Assembly (NCBI GenBank): GCA_026389895.1 | Contig: JAPLGZ010000809.1 | Span: 1-64,000, forward strand | Source: Chloroflexota bacterium | GTDB taxonomy: Bacteria; Chloroflexota; Anaerolineae; Caldilineales; Caldilineaceae | Reading direction: 5' to 3' | Length of the DNA: 64,000 nucleotides | In this document: positions 10,122 through 18,400 of the stretch, piece after piece | Position numbering within the stretch: the stretch's first letter is position 1 | How the letters are laid out: every line of letters starts with the position of its first letter | Made by a program: the position numbers and the translations under genes | The notes under the pieces: model-generated | What the model saw: the letters and a program-made list of their open reading frames with translations, nothing else | Told to the model about the DNA's origin: nothing | The model's database searches: none

Positions 10122-10832
10122 ATGGCAGAATCACTGATCTCGGTAAGCAATCTATATAAACGGTACGGCAGCAAAAATGTGCTGAAGGGCGTCAATCTAG
10201 ACGTGGCCGAAGGTCAGGTTATGGCGTTGTTGGGCCCGAATGGGGCGGGCAAAACGACCTTAATGCGCATTGTGGCGGGGCTGGCTAGACCCAACCGCGG
10301 CGATGTTACTTTGGGCGGTGTCTCATTAGGCAAGGCAGGCACAGAATTGCGGCGTTATATTGGCCTGGTCAGCCACTTGCCTCTGTTGTATGATAATTTG
10401 AGTGGCTGGGAAAATTTGGCTTTTTTCGCCCGGATGTACGACATGCAAACGCCCGAGCCACGCATCGAAGCGGTGCTGCATGCCGTTGATCTATGGCAAC
10501 GCCGGCGCGACGCGGTGCGTACTTATAGCCGGGGTATGCTCCAACGGCTCTCCATTGCGCGCGCCATTTTGCATAACCCGCCCGTACTGTTACTAGATGA
10601 ACCGGATACAGGGCTAGACCAGACGAGTTCACAGATGCTGCATAGTCTGATCCGCCAATTAGGCGCAAGCAATCGGGCAATTTTGCTTTCCACTCACAAT
10701 TTAGATCGCGCCTTGGAATGGGCCGATTCAATTTGTCTGTTGCGCGATGGGAAGATAGCCTATCAGGCGAGCGCGGCAACCTTAACAGGCGCATCATTAC
10801 GCCAGCTTTACGCCGAGGCGAGCGCTTCGTAG
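10122..10832 (+). CDS. ccmA: Haem exporter ATP-binding protein CcmA
   Basis: This ABC ATPase (236 residues from the ATG at 10122; 25 extra residues would come from an upstream ATG) has Walker A GPNGAGKTT, signature YSRGMLQRLSIARA and Walker B VLLLDEPDTGLD. The degenerate signature (SRGM in place of SGGQ) and position directly before ccmB and ccmC identify it as CcmA, which powers release of holo-CcmE from CcmC rather than bulk haem transport. It acts on the cytoplasmic face of a CcmABCD complex. Confidence 0.88.
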   Translation: MAESLISVSNLYKRYGSKNVLKGVNLDVAEGQVMALLGPNGAGKTTLMRIVAGLARPNRGDVTLGGVSLGKAGTELRRYIGLVSHLPLLYDNLSGWENLAFFARMYDMQTPEPRIEAVLHAVDLWQRRRDAVRTYSRGMLQRLSIARAILHNPPVLLLDEPDTGLDQTSSQMLHSLIRQLGASNRAILLSTHNLDRALEWADSICLLRDGKIAYQASAATLTGASLRQLYAEASAS

Positions 10833-10916
10833 GACTGGAAATCGTAAAGCGTTTCCAAGTCGCGCGCCGATAATTGTGCCAGCCAGGCTGCGTTATACAC
10901 GGGATCTATCAGATAC

Positions 10917-11690
10917 ATGAGCGTTTTATTGCAGACCGAACCAAATAATAACGCCTTGGTTGCACCGCCCAGTTTGGAGAATCAACCGGTGCAAATGCAT
11001 ACCGGTGGTGGCGTGGGCGCTTATTTGCGCAAAGTCGGGGCGATTGCAGATAAAGACTTACGCGCCGAAATTCGTGCCAAAGAAGTCTTTAGTACGATGA
11101 CGGTCTTTAGCGTATTGGCGGTGGTGATCTTTGGGATGGCCTTTGATCTGCGGGTGGCCTTTCCAACCAGCGTGGTACCGGGAGTGCTCTGGGCGGTGAT
11201 GCTATTTACCGGGGTGCTGGGGCTCAATCGCAGCTTTGGCGCAGAAGTAGATCGGGGCAGTTTGGCCGCTTTGCTGTTAGCCCCCGTGGATCGGAGCGCG
11301 ATTTATTTTGGTAAGCTGCTGGCCAATCTGTTTTTCCTGCTAGCCACCCAATGTATTACCCTACCGGCCATTCTGGTAATTTTTAATGTCAATATCTTTC
11401 AGACCTGGATCTTGGTCAGTCTCTTGCTGGGAACGGTGGGATATGTCACGGTTGGCACCCTTTTTGCAGCGTTGAGCGCTAGTGTACGCGCCCGCGAGAG
11501 CATGCTGCCGATCTTGCTTTTACCCGTCATGTTGCCGGTCTTTATGGCTGGCACGAAAATAACTGGGCTGGTGTTGGATGGGAAGGGCTTGAATGATATC
11601 CAACGCTGGCTAGGCATCCTCATCGCTTACGACCTGATTTTTCTCGTTGTCGCCTTTTTAGTCTTTGATCTGATTTGGGAGGAGCTATAA
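10917..11690 (+). CDS. ccmB: Haem exporter permease CcmB
   Basis: The 257-residue integral membrane protein has six hydrophobic helices and typical CcmB segments: VGAIADKDLRAEIRAKEVFSTM before the first helix, GVLGLNRSFGAEVDRGSLAALLLAPVDRSAIYFGKLLANLFF, and LPILLLPVMLPVF. CcmB pairs with CcmA and CcmC. It ends 4 bp before ccmC, consistent with one operon. Confidence 0.9.
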   Translation: MSVLLQTEPNNNALVAPPSLENQPVQMHTGGGVGAYLRKVGAIADKDLRAEIRAKEVFSTMTVFSVLAVVIFGMAFDLRVAFPTSVVPGVLWAVMLFTGVLGLNRSFGAEVDRGSLAALLLAPVDRSAIYFGKLLANLFFLLATQCITLPAILVIFNVNIFQTWILVSLLLGTVGYVTVGTLFAALSASVRARESMLPILLLPVMLPVFMAGTKITGLVLDGKGLNDIQRWLGILIAYDLIFLVVAFLVFDLIWEEL

Positions 11691-11694
11691 ATTT

Positions 11695-12441
11695 ATGAGC
11701 ACGACAACGTTACCCCAACGAACACTGGCGCGAACAAATGGCTGGGCTACAGCCCAAGTGGTGATAAATGTGCTCACAGCGGGTGCGATGGCAACGCTGA
11801 TGTGGGCATCCCTGCTCTATGCAAAAGATGCGGCCAATCTAGCTGGGGTTGAACAGACCGCTCAACGAATCTTTTATATTCATATTGGCTGCAATGTAGG
11901 CGCGGTTCTTGCGTTTCTCGTTTCACTCATTGGCAGCATTGCTTACTTGATCACGCGCAAGTTGGACTGGGATCGCGTGACGCAAGCGAGCATCGAAGTT
12001 GGCACAATTTGCGCGCTGGGCACCACCTTGAGTGGTTCGCTCTGGGCGAAACCCACTTGGAACACCTATTGGACTTGGGATCCGCGCCTGACTAGCATCA
12101 CGATTACCCTGTTGATCTACATTGCCTATCTGCTCTTTCGCAATGGGATCGATAATCGGCAAACACGCGCGCGTTTTGGCAGCATCTATGCCTTGATTGC
12201 CTTTTTGAGCGTGCCACTAACTTACTTTAGCGCCCGCTGGTTCCGCTCCATTCACCCCGTGATCATGAATGGTTCGAATCCAGATGCGCAAGGTGGCTTT
12301 GGGGTGGGTGAAACAATGGGTCATACACTACTCGTAGCGACCGTTGCCTTTTCCCTGCTTTTCTGTTCACTCATGTTCCAACGTTGGCGCCAATTGCGCT
12401 TGGAAGACAGAATCGAAGAAATTCGCGAGGAGATCGAATAA
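11695..12441 (+). CDS. ccmC: Cytochrome c assembly protein CcmC
   Basis: CcmC loads haem onto CcmE. The 248-residue protein has six transmembrane helices and the periplasmic tryptophan-rich motif WAKPTWNTYWTWDPRLTS (~residues 120-137), plus the two flanking His residues expected as haem ligands (IHIGCNVG ~residue 62 and SIHPVI ~residue 185). The C-terminal tail is charged. It is followed after 1 bp by ccmD. Confidence 0.93.
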   Translation: MSTTTLPQRTLARTNGWATAQVVINVLTAGAMATLMWASLLYAKDAANLAGVEQTAQRIFYIHIGCNVGAVLAFLVSLIGSIAYLITRKLDWDRVTQASIEVGTICALGTTLSGSLWAKPTWNTYWTWDPRLTSITITLLIYIAYLLFRNGIDNRQTRARFGSIYALIAFLSVPLTYFSARWFRSIHPVIMNGSNPDAQGGFGVGETMGHTLLVATVAFSLLFCSLMFQRWRQLRLEDRIEEIREEIE

Positions 12442-12442
12442 C

Positions 12443-12535
12443 ATGGCTTATCTAGCGGCGGCGCTGATTGGCGTCTGGTTGCTCGTTACAATCTATATCG
12501 TCTTCATGAGCCGGCGGCAGCGCCACTTAGAATAA
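12443..12535 (+). CDS. ccmD: CcmD-like 30-residue membrane peptide
   Basis: The tiny gene starts 1 bp after the ccmC stop codon. Its product has one transmembrane helix (AALIGVWLLVTIYIVFMS) followed by a basic tail RRQRHLE, the layout of CcmD, a small subunit of the CcmABCD complex. CcmD proteins are poorly conserved, so the call rests on position, size and topology. Confidence 0.75.
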   Translation: MAYLAAALIGVWLLVTIYIVFMSRRQRHLE

Positions 12536-12642
12536 GAGTTGCACGCGCTGGAAGAGGTGTTGACGACCCGCAAGACCCAACGCTAAAGGGATGGGTGACG
12601 CCGTTGATTTTATGTTTTTGTCACAGATTTGTAATAAATCAG

Positions 12643-12651
12643 TGCTATAAT
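12643..12651 (+). promoter_or_regulatory. Extended -10 promoter upstream of the permuted ccdA
   Basis: TGC-TATAAT is a perfect extended -10 element, 61 bp before the ccdA start. No good -35 sits at 17 bp, which is normal for extended -10 promoters. It indicates that ccdA and downstream genes may be transcribed separately from ccmABCD. Confidence 0.5.
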
Positions 12652-12711
12652 GAATCATAGGCTCGCGGACTGAGCATTTTATTAGAGTGGAATTGGAAGG
12701 AAAAGTAGTCT

Positions 12712-13695
12712 ATGACAGAACTTATTCAAGAGCAAGCGCCTGCCCGCGCAACGAAACCAAGCCAACAGGCGGTCACGAGCAAGCAGCGCGGGGGTGGTGA
12801 ACAGCGCGGGAGTGGCGAACGACGAATTGTCTTTCTACATGCGCTAGCTTTTGTGATTGGGTTTTCTGTGGTTTTTACGCTGCTTGGTTCAGCGGCGGGC
12901 TTGATCGGCAATCAGCTGACCAATGATAAATTGCAGATTATCCAGCGTCTTGGCGCTATCTTGCTGGTCATCTTCGGTCTGGTAACGTTGGGTGTCTTTC
13001 GCTGGTTGGTCGGCGTGCTCCGCACACGCACAAACCTGGCAACAAACCCAGCTGCCGAGGCGCTGGTTAGTATCTTAGAATTTTTTAACGCCCTGCTCTA
13101 TACCGAAAAACGGGTGGTGGCGATGCACCAGGTCAATTCTAAATGGGGCTACCTGAGCAGCGCCATGCTTGGCGTCAGTTTTAGCGCCGGTTGGGTGCCC
13201 TGTGTTGGCCCAATTTTAGGCAGTATCTATCTGCTTGCGCAAAATAGTACGACGGCCAGTCACGGCGCGGCCTTACTGGGAATTTATAGCCTAGGCTTGG
13301 GCATTCCTTTTTTGCTAACCGGCGCCGCCTTTAGCACGGCCACACGGGCATTACGTCGTCTCAATCGACATGCGGGGATCGTGAGCTTGATCAGTGGCTT
13401 CTTTCTACTGGCCGTTGCCGTCATGCTCTGGCGGGGCAACCTAGGGACATTGACAACCCAGTTCGATGTGGTCAATCGTTATGTACTTCGCATTGCCGAC
13501 TGGACATCCAACCTGGAAATGGACATGAGCGCGACCTCGGCGGCCGGTGACATCACGAACCTGGGTCTGTTGAGCGCAGCGCCTTTGGCCTTTTTTGCTG
13601 GTTTGCTCAGCTTTCTTAGCCCTTGTGTCTTGCCGCTGGTGCCAGCCTATATTGGTTACTTGAGCGGTGCGGCGGTGAATAGTCGTAAAGTCTAA
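12712..13695 (+). CDS. ccdA: CcdA/DsbD-type transmembrane thiol electron carrier, circularly permuted
   Basis: CcdA moves reducing equivalents across the membrane through a Cys pair, one in helix 1 (PC..P) and one in helix 4. In this 327-residue protein the order is changed. The N-terminus starts with what is normally helix 2 (HALAFVIGFSVVFTLLG, ~43-59), then helix 3 (~78-97), helix 4 with GWVPCVGPILG (Cys164), helix 5 and helix 6 (~221-240). A ~50-residue linker leads to the normal helix 1, SPCVLPLVPAYIGYLSG (Cys305), at the C-terminus. Both Cys are kept. The start has an AAGGA-type site and the stop follows a charged tail, so the ends look genuine. It follows ccmD and precedes a glutaredoxin-like gene, which fits a role in cytochrome c assembly. 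Confidence 0.85.
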   Translation: MTELIQEQAPARATKPSQQAVTSKQRGGGEQRGSGERRIVFLHALAFVIGFSVVFTLLGSAAGLIGNQLTNDKLQIIQRLGAILLVIFGLVTLGVFRWLVGVLRTRTNLATNPAAEALVSILEFFNALLYTEKRVVAMHQVNSKWGYLSSAMLGVSFSAGWVPCVGPILGSIYLLAQNSTTASHGAALLGIYSLGLGIPFLLTGAAFSTATRALRRLNRHAGIVSLISGFFLLAVAVMLWRGNLGTLTTQFDVVNRYVLRIADWTSNLEMDMSATSAAGDITNLGLLSAAPLAFFAGLLSFLSPCVLPLVPAYIGYLSGAAVNSRKV

Positions 13696-13786
13696 GAGAT
13701 GAGAAGTAAAGGTGAAGGAAGGCGGCGTTGCCGCTTTATGCTCACTCATCCATTTGAATTATGCTAGAATAAGGCGTGAAAGCCCG

Positions 13787-14044
13787 ATGCAAGTTACATT
13801 GTATAGCAAACCCAGTTGCCATTTGTGTAGCGACTTAAAAGTTGATCTGATGATTTTACAAGCAGAACTCGGTTTTGCCTTGCTCGAACGTAACATCGAA
13901 GAAGATGCTGAGGATTTCGCCCGTTTTCGTTATTTAATCCCGGTGCTGGACATTGCAGGTGGGGAATTGCTTTATCCACCACACACAGTGGACAAAGTGC
14001 GCCGGGCGTTGGAAGTGGCTCAAAAAAATGCAAATAAATTCTAA
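13787..14044 (+). CDS. Glutaredoxin-like (DUF836) protein
   Basis: From the ATG at 13787 the product has 85 residues with a thioredoxin fold: MQVTLYSKPSCHLCSDLK carries the CxxC motif (Cys11/Cys14), and the cis-Pro strand is YLIPVLDIAGGELLYPP. It resembles DUF836/YruB-type glutaredoxin-like proteins. It directly follows ccdA and could exchange electrons with it, but it has no signal peptide and would act in the cytoplasm. Its end overlaps the next gene by 17 bp. Confidence 0.8.
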   Translation: MQVTLYSKPSCHLCSDLKVDLMILQAELGFALLERNIEEDAEDFARFRYLIPVLDIAGGELLYPPHTVDKVRRALEVAQKNANKF

Positions 14045-14720
14045 CCAGCTGCCTGAAACACCCAAACAGGCCACGTCTTCACAAGTAGCCGAGTCTAAAC
14101 TTGCCCGCGCGGCCAATCAACTTGTGGTAGGGATTGCACGCCATTGGCTGGCCTTGTTTAATCTGGCTTGGGGCACGTATGTCGTGCTGCCCATTCTGGC
14201 GCCTATTTTTATGCACTTTGGCCTCTTTGCGCCGGCGCACATGATCTACACTGTCTATTCGTTTATGTGTCACCAATTGCCAGACCATAGTTACTTTCTT
14301 TTTGGGCAGAGTTTGACGCCCTTAAAGCCGAGCTTGGAAGCGGGCGGTATGCCGCTCAGTGTGAATCTATTTCAAGAACGCCAATTTATTGGCAATGCAC
14401 TGGTTGGTTATAAGGTGGCCATCTGCGAACGCGACATTGCGATCTACGGGTCGGTTTTGCTCTTTGGCTTACTTTTTGGCCTGATGCGCCGATGGATGAA
14501 ACCACTGAGCATCTGGGTCTACATTCTATTTTTAATGCCAATGGCTGTAGATGGTACCACGCAACTGATTGGTCTGCGCCAGAGTGACTGGTTGTTGCGC
14601 ACTGTTACTGGGATCCTCTTTGGTGCGGCGTCTGTCTGGTTGGCATACCCATACATTGAAGAGGCCATGCAAGAAGTGCTCGAAAGTGAGAGCCAACGTG
14701 AGCAACCGTTGCCTGCATAA
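14028..14720 (+). CDS. DUF2085 membrane protein
   Basis: The 230-residue protein begins inside the glutaredoxin-like gene (17-bp overlap). DUF2085 features are visible: MCHQLPDHSYFLFGQ (~residue 80) and CERDIAIYGSVLLFG (~residue 134), with five or so transmembrane helices. The paired Cys/His residues in MCHQ and CERD are conserved in the family and suggest redox or metal chemistry, though no function is known. The tight coupling to a thiol-redox gene supports that idea only as an inference. Confidence 0.8.
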   Translation: MQINSNQLPETPKQATSSQVAESKLARAANQLVVGIARHWLALFNLAWGTYVVLPILAPIFMHFGLFAPAHMIYTVYSFMCHQLPDHSYFLFGQSLTPLKPSLEAGGMPLSVNLFQERQFIGNALVGYKVAICERDIAIYGSVLLFGLLFGLMRRWMKPLSIWVYILFLMPMAVDGTTQLIGLRQSDWLLRTVTGILFGAASVWLAYPYIEEAMQEVLESESQREQPLPA

Positions 14721-14745
14721 TCAGTTGTTTTGTAGCTCTACAAAT

Positions 14746-14774
14746 TCGACAAACAGAGCATATCAGGGTATACT
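14746..14774 (+). promoter_or_regulatory. Promoter of rpsT
   Basis: TCGACA and TATACT are separated by exactly 17 bp. Transcription would start near 14781 and leave a leader of about 160 nt before the S20 start codon. The leader is AT-rich and contains a TACGC..GCGTA hairpin at 14841-14860. Confidence 0.6.
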
Positions 14775-14944
14775 ATCCGCTTGTAGAAACGACAGCTTGT
14801 TCTGATAAGTGGTTGCAATTTCTATTCGCAATTATTCTTATACGCTGCTGTTGCTGCGTATAACTTTATACAAACTAAAATTAAAATCGAGCCCACCTGG
14901 GCGAGCATAGTTAAAATTCAGAAAGTACTGGGAGAGATCAGTCA

Positions 14945-15208
14945 ATGGCTAATATTAAGTCAGCCGAGAAACGCAATCGCCAAAACATCAAACGTCGTGA
15001 GCTCAATCGAGTGTGGCGTGGTGGTTCGCGCACCGCCGTTAAGAAGGCCCGTCTTGCAATTGAAGGCGGCGCAGAAGATGCCGCCGAGAGCCTGCGCGTG
15101 GCCGTGCGTGCGCTAGACAAAGCCGCAAACAAAGGCATTATTCACAAGAACAATGCCTCGCGCCGCAAAAGTCGCCTTATGTTGGCCCTCAACAAAATCA
15201 CAGCCTAA
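14945..15208 (+). CDS. rpsT: 30S ribosomal protein S20
   Basis: The 87-residue basic protein matches S20 over its whole length: MANIKSAEKRNRQNIKRRELNR at the start, a central helix pair, and ANKGIIHKNNASRRKSRLM at the C-terminus. S20 binds 16S rRNA early in small-subunit assembly. It sits alone between its own promoter and a strong terminator. Confidence 0.97.
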   Translation: MANIKSAEKRNRQNIKRRELNRVWRGGSRTAVKKARLAIEGGAEDAAESLRVAVRALDKAANKGIIHKNNASRRKSRLMLALNKITA

Positions 15209-15225
15209 TCCGCTAACATTTTGTT

Positions 15226-15281
15226 ATTTTAAACACAAAAAGGGAACCGGTTGATACCGGTTCCCTTTTTGTGTTTAAAAT
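15226..15281 (+). terminator. Long perfect hairpin terminator of rpsT
   Basis: A 26-bp perfect stem (15226-15251 with 15256-15281) closes on a TGAT loop. The GC-rich core GGGAACCGGT is flanked by A and T tracts on both sides, so it should terminate transcription in both directions. Confidence 0.9.
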
Positions 15282-15403
15282 TCTAAGCGTAAATCAAATT
15301 TAAAGCCGTATCGTCCTTGAGTTCACACTGTGATGAGCATAACTTACCATGCCTTTGTGCAAAACCCATTATCTTTGCTATGCGAAGGCGATTAATTTTT
15401 ATT

Positions 15404-15457
15404 CGGCCAAGCAAAGGGTTCACCGTTACGATCAACAGTGAACCCTTTGCTTGGCCG
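15404..15457 (-). terminator. 20-bp perfect hairpin downstream of the DUF11 gene
   Basis: CGGCCAAGCAAAGGGTTCAC (15404-15423) pairs perfectly with 15438-15457 around a 14-nt loop. It lies 40 bp past the stop codon of the minus-strand DUF11 gene. In that direction it is followed by AATAAAAATTAA, not a clean T-run, so it may act as a processing or stabilising hairpin. Confidence 0.6.
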
Positions 15458-15497
15458 GGTCAGCACGCTTTACCCCAACACCCAAGGCTACAAGCTT

Positions 15498-18400
15498 TTA
15501 TCGCTTGCTAATGACAGGTAAAAAGAGTTTACCGCCGTCAGGGCTAGGTAGACGAGCGCCAACCGGGGTTACGGTCGCATCACCACTTGGGCCGGTATCC
15601 GGGTCATCTGAAAGCACAATGATGGAATTAGCCCCTTGCTTCACCGTTACCTGCGCCTGATTGACAATCTGGTTCGTAGTTACGTTGTTGTTGACTTTCA
15701 CTTGGAAGCTAATCGTCGCCCGCCCACCACTGGCTAGCTCAGCCGCAATATGGATCTGAAGATGTGTGTCACCAGTCGCGTTGCCGGTGACATACTCACC
15801 CTGATCGGTGCGCACGGTGCCAGCCATTAAAGCAGATTGGACGCCAGGGACATCGTCAATGATAAGATCATTGACACCGGCATTGCCGACATTAAAAACA
15901 GTGAGCCGATAGAGCAAAGTATCGCCACCAGATACTTTGTCGTCATCGTCCGCATCGGTAAAGAGATAATCGATCAGCGTAACCCGTAAAGCTACTGGCG
16001 TGCTCAACAGTGTACGCGTAGCATCGCTATTGCCAACCACGGCGGGATCATCCGTCAGCACATCTGGTAATTCGCTGCTCTTGACAACACCCTGGTTCAC
16101 AATTTTGCTAATGCTCGCTGATAGCGGGCTCTTGATTTTCACCTGGAAACGAATTTGCACATCGGCGCCAGAGGCCATGACGCCAACCGCCACCTGGACG
16201 GTTTGATCGGCTACATTATTACCGCTAACGACATTTCCTTGGCTGGTTTGGATGGAATTGTTCGTGACAAGCTGGGTATTAGTATCTAGTAAATCCTGAA
16301 AATCCACATTGTTCAGGCTATTGTTGCCACTGTTGTTTAACGTAACCAGATATTCAAGGGTGTCCCCAGGGCTGGCGGCTTGATTGCCATCCGCATCTAC
16401 AATGAGCGTCGCCTGTTTGGTGGCGTTCAGCGCATATGAAACCGAAAGCTGTGTCGTGTCCGTGGCCGTATTATCCACGAGGCTAAGATCGCTGCCGTTG
16501 CTGGCGTCGTCATGAATGGTGGCTGAATTTGTCACTTGACCGACACCCAATGGCAAAGCGCTATTCACATTGATGGCAAAAATCACAGTACCTGTGGCGC
16601 CAGCGGCAAGATTGCCCACAACATAGCTACAGGCAGGGCCTGTACATGTCCAACCTGGCGAGCTGGCAGTTGCGACAAAGCTAGTGTGCTCAGGCACCGT
16701 TTCTTGGATCACAACCCCGGTTGCATCCTGGTTACCGTGGTTGGTGTAGCCCAATGTGTAGACAATATTCTCACCAGGCTTCACTTTTACATTAGAATCA
16801 TTCTTGGTCAGGCTCAAATCAGGTGCGGCATTAACAGGGGTGGCCGTGCTACTTTCATCGACATTGGCAGCCGCGCTATGCCCAATTTTGACACTATTAT
16901 CAATTTGCACCACACCAGCCGGCAAGGGATTATCCAGCTTGACGGCAAAAGTTAGTGAACCGCTGACACTACCGGCCAAATCACCACTAGCATGTTTACA
17001 AATCCCCCCTGCCAGTGTGCTGCTACAATCCCACACAGTAGCGTTGCCAACAAAACTTGTATGCGCAGGCACGGTTTCTGTAATCATCACGCCAGCAGCT
17101 GTTTGATTACCCGTATTCGTATAATTGAGCGTATAGACCAGGGTGTCACCAGGCTTGACGGTAATCCCACCATCGGTCTTCAGAATCACCAAACCAGCGG
17201 CGGCCCTAACAGGTGTTATGTCGGTGTCCGAGGCAACGTTGGCGGTGCGATTATCCCCAATGAAGACGGTATTGCTGATCTGCGTGACGCCGCTTGGCAA
17301 AGAATTCACCACCGTGACAGCAAAGTTGACGTTACCATGCGCGCCGCCTGCCACGTTGCCAATGGTAAACTTGCAAATGCTGGTAGCAACCCCACTGTTT
17401 GGAACACAGGTCCAGCCAGTGGTGCTGCTATTTGTATTAAATTTTGTATTCGCAGGTATAGTCTCTGTCAGGACTACGCCAGCGACATCTTGATTGCCAG
17501 CATTGGTATAGACTACTGTATAGATAATTGATTTCCCAGGCTGGGCAAAACTGACATCATGGCGCTTATCGAGCGACAATTTAGGCGCAGCAACGACAGG
17601 TGTCGTATCACTAGCGCTGTTGTTGCCCAGCGTTGGATCGGCGCCATTGCTATGATCATCGTTGACTGATGCTGTATTGGCAATTTGTATTATCCCTACA
17701 GGCACCGGATTAACCACAGTGACGGCAAATAGGGCTGTGCCATGCCCGCCGCCGGCCAAGGCGCCAATCGCCAGGCGACAAGTGCTGGGCGCATTTGTGT
17801 TGGGCGAGCAAATCCAGTTTGGCGAACTTGCAGACGCATTGAATTGGGTGTTGTCAGGCACGGTTTCGACCAGCACAACGCCCGTTGCATCCTGGTTCCC
17901 GGTGTTGGTATAGCTCAAGGTATAAACAATTGTACCACCAGGGACACCCGTTGCGCCGCCATCACTTTTGCTGAGCACTAAATCAGGAGCCGCGGTTAAA
18001 GGTGTCGTATCACCGGCGCTGTTGTTGCTCGGCGTTGGATCATCGCCATTGCTATGATCATCGTTGACTGATGCCGTGTTGACAATTTGCGTTACGCCAG
18101 CCAACACCGGGTTGACCACAGTGACGGCAAACAAGGCTGTGCCATGCCCGCCGCTAGCCAAGGCGCCAATCGCCAGGTGACAAGTGCTGGTCGCATTTGT
18201 GTTGGGCGAGCAAGCCCAGTTTGACGAACTTGCAGACGCATTGAATTGGGTATTATTGGGGACAGTTTCGACGAGCACAACGCCCGTCGCATCCTGGCGT
18301 CCAGTGTTGGTATAGTTCAAGCTATAAACAATTGTACCGCCGGGAGTGCTAGTCACGCCGCCATCACTTTTACTGAGCACTAAATCAGGAACCGCGGTTA

